Source: Leptodontidium sp. MPI-SDFR-AT-0119 (Eukaryota > Ascomycota > Leotiomycetes > Helotiales > Leptodontidiaceae). Taken from it: a DNA stretch of 64,000 nt. The position numbers were made by a program, and so were the translations under genes. The notes under the pieces are model-generated. The model ran no database searches. It was not told where the DNA came from and worked only from the letters and a program-made list of their open reading frames with translations. Below are positions 21,996 through 33,052 of this stretch, in pieces. Position 1 is the first letter of the stretch; each line of letters begins with the position of its first letter. The stretch lies in NCBI GenBank assembly GCA_020726505.1, contig JAHLEZ010000014.1, positions 744,001 through 808,000 on the forward strand, read 5' to 3'.

Positions 21996-23291
21996 ATGTG
22001 CATTGATTTAATTTCATGTTTTTCTAATTGTGGGCATCAATTCTCACAAATCTGGATTTGTGCTGCTGCTCCATGCAAAGCAATCGTAGTTAACCGTAGG
22101 TATCACATGTTTTATCACCAATGCATGCTCCTACCTGATCCACGAAATTCTCCATCTTATGTAAGAGGGGACGAACGACGCTATTCCAACATGGACCCCA
22201 ATGTCAGGGCCAAGGAAATTGAATATCGTCATAAATCTGCCAAATCGCTCTGGAAAAACGCTGAAGAGCACATGTCTACCAATGGTTAAAACCCGTTTGC
22301 ATTCACATGTACCGAGTCTGGGACAGCTGATCCACTGCCCTTTTCCGCGCTCAGATTGTTGAAGACGATCAAGCTCCACCTCATGACTGATTTCTGGATC
22401 CGTCGGGGGACCAAACATGCCTGCACAACGCCACAAATCAACCTCATTTATCAACTTCAGAAGGTCATCGAATTCGATACTGCTAAGCGTGTGCAAACAA
22501 AAGGAAAGCCAAAGCGAAAACCCCGCAACCGTGCCAGAGCCATAGAAGATTGTTTCACAATTCTGACATCAGAAGATACCAAAAACCTTGATGACTGCCA
22601 GATTTGCACGACAGCATATGGTGCTCAGCAGGAGAGTGGGACCATGGAACTGCCAGTAAAACTGAAGAAGTGCGGCGATGTGCTTGGAGTCGAATGTTTA
22701 CGTACATGGTTACGTACGAATTCGCGGTGTCCCGTGTGTAGAGTTGAGATTCTCAGACTTGAGAATCATGATCTTTACAGTTTTGAGCAGTTATGCTTTG
22801 TCCGATTGCTTGAAAATACAGGAGACTTCGATAAGTCCTTAGACGTCGATTCTGAGGAAGACTCTGAAGATGACTCTAAGTGGGCACCGAATCAGGATCT
22901 TGAACAACATCTTGATGAGGATGAGGAAGATGTCTCCGAATATGTATTTTCTGAACAAGGTATTTCTGAAATTATCTCGAGACAAGAGAATTTCAGGGAA
23001 TCTTCTGAGGAGGAGCTTTACTACACCGATATGGAGGATCATTACTACCGCGAAGAGGATGAAGAGCCCGAGAAAGACAGTCCTTCCATGCCCCTTTGGA
23101 TGCGAGTTCTTCTCACCTGGAGACAGAAACGAGACTTCGACTTCATTTTCATGGGTCTTACCGAAGGTGAAATCATGTTTATGTATGAAAACAACCAAAG
23201 ACCCTGGATACGAGAACAACCCGGAGAACCCAAATGCGGCCTTCGACCCATCTTTCCCAGCAACGCTCCCTTCTTCCAACTTAAGAGATAA
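21996..23291 (+). pseudogene. RING-type gene C, in-frame stop
   Basis: The most diverged of the three paralogs. It starts MC-x6-F-x2-CGH. The frame runs to a TAA at 22287-22289 (codon 98) and then continues in the same frame without another stop to 23291, 432 codons in all. The stretch around the stop has about the length seen in A and B between the WKNAEE-like block and the LMTDFW block, so the TAA looks like a nonsense change rather than intron sequence. A weak alternative is a 78-bp intron from about 22274 to 22351 (GTCTAC donor, CTCAG acceptor), which would also keep frame. The RING-like part is CQIC ... KKCGDVLGVEC ... CPVC, with Asp where His is usual. The C-terminal third is very acidic (runs of Glu/Asp near 22850-23070). 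Function unknown. Confidence 0.72.
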
Positions 23292-23838
23292 GCCTGATGT
23301 CTTCACGTTGTTAAATTGAATTTACGATAAAAGACAAATTTGGCACGCTATGCTTTTACTATAATAAACTTTTAATGCTACATATATAATTTCGCTTAAT
23401 TTATAAGTCTGTGATATGTTTATAGAAGATTATAACAGAATTCAAGACTTAGTGATATATATATATATATGTATATCGTGACTAATTTTAAAATTAAGTT
23501 TGACTTTAAAATGTTGAAGATGGTGTTCTATCTCTCAATGATTACGAGCGAAACAAAAACTCCTTCCTGTCATTTTTAAGCGAACTCGGCTATTCAGATG
23601 TGTAAACAAACAGAAAACCACCACCCACACTGGTGTCATCCTAGCCTTGTCAAACTTCTAGAGTTGTCAGGCTTCAAGACTCCAGGGCATGTAAAACAGA
23701 CTTCCAGATCGCGAACATATCATCGAATGAAATGAATTTGGAGGGCATTCATTATAGGGCGGGGAATTTGATGCGACGACCGACGGGGGGAATGTTTTGG
23801 CTACCATTGAAAAATAAATGAGTGTATACAATGGTTTC
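23292..23838. other. Convergent intergenic region
   Basis: 547 bp of AT-rich 3' flanks. An (AT)n run of about 17 bp lies at 23454-23470. No other element recognised. Confidence 0.55.
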
Positions 23839-24984
23839 TTATACCCTGATAACAATCTTGCCCACAGTATCCTGCTTACGCAGCAGCTCAAATGCTTCAG
23901 GCGCTTCTTCCCATTCAAACACCTTGCCCAAATACGGGTGTAAGTCATGCTCCTCCGTTAAATCCACAATACGAGCCAGCATCGCTCTGCTGAAAACCGC
24001 GATTCCTTTCACTGCACCTTAGTCAGTATATTTTTGGGCATTCCGATGGGTAACTGACAAATCTTGGCCTGAGTGATGAGGCCCATCAGAACATCAACTG
24101 GCTTTGGTTGAGTCAAGAATCCGACCAGACAAGCGGTCCCGCCTTGCTTCAAGGCTTTGACGGACTGCTCCAGAGTCCCAGATCCTCCGACATCGCAAAC
24201 CAAATCAGCACCCTTCCCACCTGTAAGCCGAAGAACTTCATCAGCCCAGTCTGGAATCGTCTTGTAGTTGATCAATTCTGAAGCGCCAAGCTTTTTCGCG
24301 ACTTGTAACTTTTCGTCCGTCGAGGAGGTTGCGATGACTCTAGCGCCAAGAGCAGCAGCGTACTTTATTGGAATTAGTGTTTTGAAGCTGTTGTATAATT
24401 GGAATACTTACCTGAATGACAGCACAGCTAACGCCTCCAGTACCTTGAGTAACCACAGTTGTGTTTCCCCCAATGCTGATGGATTCGAGGACATTCATAG
24501 CAGTACCTGCTGCACCGGGCAAGGCAGCGGATTCTTCGAAAGACAAGTTCTTGGGAGCGCGAATTAGCCACGGATCTTCAACGACCACGTATTGAGACAG
24601 AGTTCCGTTCACGACACCTGATCCCAAGATATTATGCATGTCCACTGCACCAACATCACCATTAATCCAGTCTCGGCTGGGTAGAAGAATTACAGCCTTG
24701 CCGATGCTGTCCTTCCATATGCTTTCTAGACCGGCACTGACGATTTCCCCGGCACCGTCGTTACAGGGAATTAGTCCCGGAGGGGTTCGAACTGGGTATA
24801 GGGGGGAGTCTGCAAGGCAGAGGAGGTCCCGAAAGTTGAGCGCAGCTGCTCTGATACGAACGACAACCGAAGTAGGTCCGGGTATGGGGATGGGAATCTC
24901 TTTCACCGATAAGTTACTGAGCAGAGTTGGTGATAGGTGCGAGTGCGAAAGATCAATAACGTTAATTTGGTAGGACAATGCCAT
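23839..24984 (-). CDS. MDR-family NAD(P)H oxidoreductase, quinone-reductase-like
   Basis: Three exons on the minus strand: 24984-24412, 24362-24059 and 24011-23839, giving 349 aa. Intron 1 starts GTAAGT; intron 2 starts GTCAGT and has a TACTGACTAAG branch. The start is the Met of MALSYQ; a frame upstream to 25170 has no other support. The N-terminal half is a GroES-like fold (AALNFRDLLCL, GLIPCNDGAGEI). The nucleotide-binding half starts with GTGGVSCAVIQ and continues after the splice with YAAALGARVIATSS, then LGASELINYK, LVCDVGGSGTL and a C-terminal GKIVIRV. The structural-zinc Cys cluster of classical alcohol dehydrogenases is absent, which favours the quinone oxidoreductase branch. Substrate unknown. 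A 112-bp tandem duplication lies just upstream. Confidence 0.88.
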
Positions 24985-25036
24985 GATGTGGGACTGGGTG
25001 TAGTATTTGAGGTTGCCGATAGTTGAGAGTTTGAAG

Positions 25037-25260
25037 TCGAGGTGACTGAATGAAATAACGACAGGAAGTGTAGCCTCTATCTTTAAGTAGGCATTCGTCT
25101 CAGAATCAATGGTCCGTTTGTTGTTATTTTTAATCTTCATTAACGGTGTCGAGGTGACTGAATGAAACAACGACAGGAAGTGCAGCCTCTATCTTTAAGT
25201 AGGCATTCGTCCCAGAATCAATGGTCCGTTTGTTGTTATTTTTAATCTTCATTAACGGTG
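25037..25260. repeat. 112-bp tandem duplication upstream of the MDR gene
   Basis: Two head-to-tail copies, 25037-25148 and 25149-25260, followed by the first few bases of a third (TCGAGGTG). The copies differ at only a few sites, all C/T. It lies 53 bp before the MDR start codon, so it duplicates likely promoter or 5' leader sequence. Confidence 0.92.
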
Positions 25261-25432
25261 TCGAGGTGCTTGCGATTCCATTTCTGTCCATTAAAAATAA
25301 CGTGTGGGTAGTGGAGTTCCACCACCCTTGTAGCGCAACTCCGCAGACCATCTTCGTCGCCCGAACTCGTCCAACCAAACTTTCTCGGTTTCGATGCGGA
25401 CTGAAAAATCATATGCTTCAAATGAGGATATA

Positions 25433-26562
25433 TTACCCGGTTGCAAGAAGTAAGTGTGGGCTATTGTTTCTGCACGCAGCTAACAGAATCGACTCGAAAG
25501 TGTCCGCTTGCTGTATCGCTCCGCCGCTCCACTTGTTACTACTGAAGTCTCCGTATGAAACCAACTCCCCACCAAAACCAAGAGTAGATTGCCACCAATC
25601 CTCTTCCGAAGCCTTCCACAATGCACCGTTCAAGGAAAGCGGTAATGTTGCCAGCAGCGGAACGGTGGTGCAATATCCATTCCTGGTCGAGGAATATATT
25701 GCTTGGACCATCATTGACATCAAAACAGTGCGTCTGGCACTCTCAGCAACGAGCCAATTCTGATAAGAAGTTCCCATGTCCAAGCTATTGCTGCAATTAT
25801 TGCTCAATAAACTCAATTGTAAAGTCCACTTCTCAAAGATCTCAAGTTGACGCTCTGCGTTGGCCCGTTGACGAATGTCCCCATCAAACAGTCGAATGAT
25901 TTGATATATTGTCAATGCTTGAACAGCGATGAGGTACTCCTTCGCTGACCAGAACAGATACTTGGAAGACTCAATCAAGCTTGACACTCGACTGTCTAGC
26001 ATCGAAAAAATAATTGTCTCGTTTTGAGGCGACTTTTGACAATACAAAGCACTGATACCTAGGAGGTCTTGGTAGGTGACTGGTGGCATAAGTCGATATG
26101 AATCATGATGAATAAATGGTGATGGTGCCAGTTGAACTAAAGCTGGCACCATGCATTTGAATTGCTTGATACAAAACTGGATCTGGTCTGTCCCGATGGC
26201 CATCCGTTCCGGGAACGAGAATGAGCTGAAGGCAGGAAGTAGGCCAACGTTGGCGGAGATATCTTGATCAAATCCACCACTAGTTGGCAGGACTGTCTGT
26301 GGGTAGTCTTGAACTTGCAGTGTATTGACTTGTGGCAGTGTTTGGTCCTCTGCCGTACAGTGATATCTGTGGTCCGCACTCGGCGTAACCTGCATTTGTC
26401 AGATCCAACAAAAGTCAGTCGAAAGAGACATCTTACATATTCACAGGCGGAGCCTCGGCTTGCACATCTGCTACACTGTGGCAATCTCAGATCACATCGT
26501 CGTTTTGCTTTCACACACGTAGCACACGACTTGCGACGTGTGGAGCTGTGGTGACCTGACAT
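25433..26562 (-). CDS. Zn2Cys6 fungal transcription factor
   Basis: Two exons, 26562-26437 and 26389-25433 (minus strand), 360 aa. The 47-bp intron has GTAAGA and GCAG ends. Residues 13-40 are a complete binuclear zinc cluster, C-x2-C-x6-C-x6-C-x2-C-x6-C, with the basic KAKRRC segment that contacts DNA. The remaining 310 residues are helical with no second clear signature. They resemble the short C-terminal regions of many fungal C6 regulators and lack the canonical fungal_trans middle motif. Nuclear by family. It lies between the MDR oxidoreductase (same strand) and the divergent carboxylesterase, a common place for a pathway-specific regulator; that role is inference. Confidence 0.88.
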
Positions 26563-27375
26563 GAGGTGCGGGGTATTCTCAAGGTGCGGGGGTACTTTCT
26601 GAGTTGAAATTTTGGAGATGAAAGTTTTGTTGTTTCTTCCAAGTTAATCTGTAATACTTACAAATATTTGGAGTCGGTATCTGTTTCTGCTATGGTTTTG
26701 CATCCCAGATATTACCTGGATGTTGCTGAGAATTATTCCGCCTAGCGCTGCGGAATTCCACTTAAGTGGAGATGAACAGCGGAGTTGGTCTTACAAAACT
26801 ATTGAACTATGCATCTCATCAACAGAAAGACATTATAAATGTTTCCAATACTAGAATTAGCAGGTTGTTTTCAGGGCCCGATCGCATACCAAAGTTGAAT
26901 CTGGATACCTCCACACTTGAAGCTGTAAAGCAATCATGTGACGAATTTCTCATGTGATTTACCTCGAGGAGGTTTTCCGGTCCCACACAAGCCCACCCCC
27001 AGCATCGGCCCCACTACCCCTCTTGATCTCGAGGTGTGGACGATCGAATGTATTTGGGGAAGGCTACAGTATGCCTTTGAACCCCAAGGCCAGGAGCGGG
27101 AGCAACATATCTGATGCTCTAGGTTCCTGCCGAATCCAGCAAATCGTGCTATTGACAAGCCAATCCTCTTTCTACTGTACACTCTCCGGAACTGATTGGT
27201 CACTATGCCGATTAGGTGACTTATCCAACGACTACAACATTCTCACATCAACTTGCCGCTTCACTTGCCGCTCCGTGTCAGTACTCCACCCGCTGACGTT
27301 AGTCTCACATATACTTAAGCTTTCATCGTCGAACAACACGAAGGGAGTTTGCTTTCGTACCTACACAGACTCAAA
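26563..27375. other. Divergent intergenic region, regulator / carboxylesterase
   Basis: 813 bp of shared upstream sequence. Small ORFs on both strands but no conserved content. A candidate place for common regulatory sites; I could not name one. Confidence 0.5.
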
Positions 27376-29186
27376 ATGACTTCTGAATTCAGTCACCCAT
27401 CTTTGGGTCTCATTCGGGGGAAAGTAACGGAAGATGTCGTCCAGTTTCTTGGAATCAAATATGCCTCCATCAAAGATAGATTTGCAGCAAGCGAGGTTTT
27501 TGATCACAGGGGAGGTAATGCTATAGATGCGACGAAGCCAGGGTAAAAAAGTCCTCCTGATAGAAGATCCTGCTAACATCTTCGAAGACCATATGTCATA
27601 TCGCCGCCAGCATGGGATATGGAGTTTGGATTCATTCAAAAGTCTCTTCCCATGCCTGAGATGAGGATGTCGGAACTGGATGGACTGCACCTCAATATCT
27701 CCGTCCCCTTGATCGGCGGGAAATCGCCAAGCTTAGAACAAAAGCTGCCAGTTTTCATGTTTGTGCACGGAGGAGGGTATGCTTTGGGCTCAAATGCATG
27801 GCCGCAGTATGATCAATCTCGAATCGTGAAGCTGTCAACTGAAATGGAGAAGCCTGTCATCGGAGTTGGAATTAAGTGAGACACCTCCCAGGAAATATCC
27901 AGGTACCGAACATTACTAATCAAGGGACCTTTAGTTACCGAGTTGGGGTGCCAGGCTTTCTTACCTCGGAAGAGATGAGAAAAGAAGGGTATGTAGCCAA
28001 CAATGGCCTCAGAGACCAAGTAAATGCTCTACGTTGGATCAAGAAGTTCATTGGGGGGTTTGGTGGAGATCCCGAGAACGTCACGTTCATCGGTGAGAGT
28101 GCAGGATCAGGTCAGTACTTTGAGCTTTCCACATTACAAATGCTGACAGTTTTCAAGCTTCTGGAAGTCTACTTCTCCATTCGACTGAGCCTCTTTTCAA
28201 ACGCTACGTGAGCATGTCGGGTACCTCACTCACGATCAAGCCATTACCACTACCAGTTTCAGAGTTCGCTTACTCTTCTGTGATCGAAACGTTGGGACTG
28301 AAAGACGTTTCTGGCTCAGAGAGAATGAAGGCTCTACTGGATATACCGGTTGAGAAACTGCTCAGTGTCTCGCCGAACATTCCTCTCATGCCAGTTGTAG
28401 ATGGTGACTTGATCCCCAGTACTGTTAATTTTGCTCAGATAAGTTCCAAAGATGACGACCCTGCGTTGGACATGCCTGGAAGGAAGTGGTGCCAAGATCT
28501 CCTGATTGGAGACTGTCAATTCGATGTATAGCTTTCTCTCCACCTGAATATTATGAACAGCGCTGACAACAAAACAGGGTTCTATCGGATCCTTCATGCT
28601 GGGGCCTAAGACAGTCAACATAGCAAAGGGGTTTTGCTCCTCAATTGAAAAAACACTCGCGGACTACCCAGCAGCTGCAGAGAAGCTCCGACAAGCTTAT
28701 CAAATCACACCAGATCTTCCTGACGATGCCGCACTCCGAAACGTTCTCCAGTTCTCAACTGATATCGGTTTCTATGCAACAGCACTTGCTTTCGCTCAGG
28801 GTTGGCCCGGAAAAGCTCACGTATACCACTTCAACGAGCCGAATCCCTGGGAGGGGCAATGGAAAGGAGAAGCTAATCATGTGCTGGATGTTGCGTTCTT
28901 ATTTCAAAACTACAACGAGCATCTGGAGCCGGAACAGAAAGCTGTGGCAGTAAAGTTTGCAGAAGATGTCATCAAGTTCGTCAATGGTGCTTGTGACTGG
29001 AAGACTTTCGGTGAAGGGGAGGGCGCTCGGACTTACGGTCCCAGTAAGGACGGTATTTGTGGCGATTATGTCGAGAGCATTGCCAAAGATGGTTCGGGTA
29101 GAAAGAACACGATCTTTGAGCTTGCAAAGGAGATTGGTTTGGAGCCTCTATCGGTTGCCTGGGGAAATTTCTTGACGGGCAATTGA
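27376..29186 (+). CDS. Type-B carboxylesterase / lipase (alpha-beta hydrolase)
   Basis: Five exons: 27376-27542, 27588-27875, 27935-28110, 28158-28525 and 28578-29186, joining to 535 aa with all phases consistent. The start of exon 4 is set after TTCAAG, which alone restores the conserved LLLHSTEPLFKRYVSMSG stretch. Family marks are HGGGY (oxyanion hole), NNGLRDQVNALRWI, and the nucleophile elbow GESAGS with Ser at about residue 207. An NHVLDVAFLF stretch near the C-terminus holds the likely catalytic His. There is no signal peptide, so it is probably intracellular, unlike secreted cholinesterase-type relatives. It hydrolyses carboxylic esters; the substrate is unknown. It is followed on the same strand by homogentisate dioxygenase and divergent from a Zn2Cys6 regulator. 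Confidence 0.9.
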
Positions 29187-30118
29187 TCGGGAGAAATGCC
29201 AGATATTTGAGTACTTTGAAAGAGGCTAGAACTTGTCTTCGCAGAACTTGCTCATCTGGATTCATCACAACTCCTTCAACAGGAAACTTTCCTCGGTTGA
29301 TATCTAAGGACAAGTTAACTAAGCGAAGCGTACAAGTGCCTAAAACTGAATGCATGAAGGAAACTTCCATGTGAGGGAAAGGTTATTCAAAGATCCCTCC
29401 GTCTAATTAGAGGCTTCTCGAGCTACTTTGGGGTAGCACAAGTCACCTTTGAGTTTCTTCCGGGAAGCATACCCGTGAAACTGGTCTATGGGTCGAAAAC
29501 AACCGCATTTGCCGAAAGTCATATGGAAAGGTCAGACGAATAATACGCTGTGAAACGTCGGTAAGTTTATGCCGAGTGATTTGTGAGTTCTTCGTAAGAG
29601 GGAATGACGAATCTAGCTGCTTTGTGAGAATATCGTCAGATGAAAAATACCCCACCTGGTGGACGAATTACCCCACCAAACCCGAAGAAGGTTCCCCGCA
29701 GACCCGAGTTTCCAGGGTTCGGGACTTACGGTGAATGGTACGAATACGCTAGAACCGCCTCAAGATCGAGATGCTCGGGGAGGAAATCATGGTTCCCTAT
29801 TTTAATGGTGGGCTATCAGCCAATTATGAAACCGTTGTCGGCTTTGCTGGATTCGTATCAGAGAAGGGGGAGAAAGGTTTGGGGGTTCCCCGGAGTCGCT
29901 TGGCGAGTGTCAGGGTCACCCAAAACAAACTTTTGTGCGGATGACCCGTCTTCAGCCATATTGAACCCACGGGGCTAGAACTGCCACATTTAATATAAGA
30001 ATACGTCCTCCTCAATGATCCGACTTGATTTTTTCTCTTTGAGGGATTTCCGAGCATTGAAAACTTTTACATTCGCCCAAAGACATCCACAACAACGAAG
30101 CTTCAGACACAATTCAAA
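29187..30118. other. Intergenic region upstream of homogentisate dioxygenase
   Basis: 932 bp. A TTTAATATAAG AT box (about 29989-29999) lies roughly 120 bp before the dioxygenase start. Open frames here have no recognisable content. Confidence 0.5.
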
Positions 30119-31812
30119 ATGCCAGCCTCAACGTCGAAGGGCGAGGACTATCAGAAAATCTTTCATTGGGCTGAGACTCAAAAAGATGGAACGATTCCCT
30201 CCTTTGCAGTGAGAAAGAACGATCCATACGAGGTATGTGAGGAAATATTATTTCCGAGTCCTACGCTGACAATGCCTCAGTATCAAGCAGGTTTTGGAAA
30301 TCAGTAAGTGATTCCAGAATACAGGCATTCTTCGTACTGACTAATTTTCCAGTTTCGAGTCTGAAGCTGTCCCCGGAACGATCCCACAAGGACAAAATAG
30401 CCCGAGATGTGTCCGATTTGGGCTGTATGCAGAACAAATGACTGCATCAGCTTTCGTTGCTCCCAGGCCCAGTAATAAAAATGCATGGCTATACAGAGTC
30501 CGTCCAGCGGTTGCTCACGAGGGATTTGTAAGTGACTTCAAGTCTCCCGTCTAGATATTTAGCTAACAAAATGATCAGACAGATATGCCCGACAACAAAG
30601 ACACAGAGTCAAACTTCATGCCAATGAATCCTAGAGTCCACGTCTCCCCAACTCAGCTCGCATGGCTTCCTTTCGATATTCCTACTGAGGGAGCTATCGA
30701 CTTCGTATCTGGCTTGAAGACTGTCGCTGGATCGGGCGATCCAACTCTTCGAGAGGGTATTGCAACACATGTCTACACAGCCAATACTAACATGTCCCAA
30801 AAGGCTTTCGTGAACTCAGATGGAGACTTTCTTATCGTTCCTCAGCAAGGCAGCCTGGATATCCAAACAGAGTTCGGTCCTCTGTATGTGCAGCCTGGCG
30901 AGATATGTGTCATTCAGAGAGGAATCCGGTACCGTGTAGATCTTCCAGATGGTCCTTCACGGGGCTACATCTTGGAAATATGGGGATCGAATTATGAGTT
31001 ACCTGAGTTGGGACCGCTTGGTGCGAATGGGTTGGCCAATTCACGTGATTTCCTTACTCCAAAAGCGAAGTACGAAATCAAGAAGGAACGGTGGGAGATC
31101 GTGTACAAACTAGGCGGCAAGTTCTTCAAGAGCGCTCAGGGACACTCACCATTCGATGTCGTCGCGTGGCATGGAAACTATGTAAGTGACAGCCGTTGAC
31201 TCGCCACGACACTCAGCCCACTGACACCCAATTCAGGTGCCATTCAAATATGACCTGACGAAATTCGTCAATGTCGGCTCGATTTCAGTCGACCACATTG
31301 ATCCATCCATCTTCTGCGTCCTCACAGCCAAGTCTCGTGATCCTGCCGCACCTCTTGCCGACTTCCTCATATTCTCCCCTCGCTGGGACGTAGCCAGCCA
31401 CACCTACAGACCGCCATACTACCACCGAAACGTCGCATCCGAACTCATGGGTCTTATATATGGTGGTTATGGAGGCCGTTCCGACTCTTTCCAACCAGGT
31501 GGCGTCTCTTTCGAATGCGGTATGGTCCCTCATGGAGTTGCCTACGAGGAGTTCAAAGCAGCCTCTGCTGAACCACCGCCAGAAATGCAAATTTCGAAAG
31601 GAGCCGTTGCGTTCATGTTTGAGAGTAGCAGACCGTTCACTATCACGGATTATGCGTGGAACAGCAAGAAGAAGCATGAACATGAGCCGAAGATGTGGGA
31701 TAATTTGGTGGATAACTTCTCTACCCACCAGAAGGAGGTTGAGGAGATTTTGAGCCAGACGAAGGGGTTGAAAATCTCGAATGGGAATGGGTTCTCGAGT
31801 GGCAGTGCCTAG
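30119..31812 (+). CDS. hmgA: Homogentisate 1,2-dioxygenase
   Basis: Five exons: 30119-30232, 30281-30303 (a 23-bp microexon), 30353-30527, 30579-31181 and 31237-31812; 496 aa. It opens the aromatic ring of homogentisate to maleylacetoacetate, the central step of tyrosine and phenylalanine breakdown. The N-terminal YQAGFGNHFESEA motif is rebuilt exactly by the two splices around the microexon. SPRCVRFGLYAEQ and the GDFLIVPQQG cupin strand follow. The iron ligands are visible as His368, Glu374 and His404, with the same 6- and 30-residue spacing as His335/Glu341/His371 of the human enzyme. Length is slightly above the usual 430-480 because of a Gly/Ser-rich tail. The enzyme is a cytosolic, homo-oligomeric non-haem iron protein. 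Fumarylacetoacetase and maleylacetoacetate isomerase, often clustered with it in fungi, are not in the window. Confidence 0.97.
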
Positions 31813-32090
31813 GTGGTAGATATGATAGTATTGGGCGAGAAATCGTATGTTCTTACTTATTGGAGTGAATTTAATCTAACTATAATTATTTATGGACTCA
31901 GGCCCAGCCTATGAACAATAGTTCCCGTGAAGTTATAGATTTCGATGGTTCCATTCAGCAAACAATCCAACTTCTAAACTAGTTTACAAAAGCCAATCGA
32001 CTATCCAATCGATGACCCAACTTAACCTCCTGTGTAGCCACAGCATCCAAACACATTCCCCTTTCCACTCCCAAAAAGAAAAACCAACGC

Positions 32091-32655
32091 TCAAGGTGTC
32101 AATATACTCTTGATATGAACAAAGCTTCCCCTATCCCAATCAAAATGATATCTCATCCGCTTTCCCCAAACCTGTAACTTAATCTGATAAATTTTAGATG
32201 GGCGTCCCTCCTTGTGTGGGTGGTGCAAAACAATGTGGCCTTGTCCTGGCCTCGCGAATCCTACCTCGGATCCACCGACAGAGAATATAGCCAGACCCTT
32301 GTCTTCTGTAGCTCTAACGAAAGTATCCCAGTCAAGAGGACTTGAATTGAACTTTTCCGTAGTGGATGGAAACATCCTCTGAAGAACCAACATGTTTTTG
32401 CGATTGATACAAAATGTTGGCAATGGAGGCGTGTTCCTGATGAATGCAGGACGCTGAATAGTCACCACTTTAGGAGCTGGTACCTGGAATCTCTTCGTGA
32501 CGGTCTAGCCTTTGGAATCTCGTTCGAGTGGAGCTGAATACCTTCTCACTTACCAGAAGTGGAGTGGTGCATCGTACACCGATGGAATCCTTGGCGCTAT
32601 CCAGAGTAGTAGCAGCAGCAGTAAAAGTATAGGAGATGGTAATACTAAAAGACAA
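32091..32655 (-). pseudogene. Small protein related to a fungal C-terminal FxxNR...FHxPHP domain, no visible start
   Basis: Two blocks join cleanly on the minus strand: up to 32655 through about 32554, then 32487-32091, across an intron with a GTAAGT donor and CCAG acceptor. The second block reads LPTFCINRKN ... DWDTFVRA ... GSEVGFARPGQGHIVLHHPHKEG ... WGKRMRYHFDWD. This resembles a domain I recall from the C-terminus of many uncharacterised fungal proteins (F.V.R...F ... W.DF..AM ... FHEPHP ... GRRL.R.YGW). The first block has no in-frame ATG before an upstream stop, so either an upstream exon exists or this is a remnant. A basic, Lys-rich open stretch lies further upstream on the same strand (about 32745-32860) and could be part of it. 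Function unknown. Confidence 0.45.
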
Positions 32656-33052
32656 TTCTAATGAAATTTATACATAGCTGGCGTTAGAGGGAAAGCTTTT
32701 CAATACGCTATTGGCAATCGTTTGTTTTCATCTGACTTCCTGCTCGTTTAGTTTATTCTTTGTTCTTTCCCTTTTCTTGGATGCAAGTGCATTTTTCTCA
32801 ATCCGTTCTTTCAATTTCAAGTCTAATCTCTTAGAGGCAGTAGGACGTTCTTTCCTCTAATGGGTGCGGGTGTAAGGTTGACTTTCTAAATTCAATTTGA
32901 AGGCCACTTACGTGCCCTGTCGTTTCAACAACATTGTCATCGTCTTTCAACCCCAAGCACTTTCAACGCAATCCCAAACACTACAACCAGCCCAAAATAT
33001 CTTCACCTTCGGTACATTCCATCTCAGCCAGCCACCTCTCGAATTCCTCAAC
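32656..33052. other. Intergenic region
   Basis: 397 bp between the minus-strand fragment and the plus-strand GNAT gene. A Lys/Arg-rich open stretch on the minus strand is noted under the fragment; otherwise nothing seen. Confidence 0.4.
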
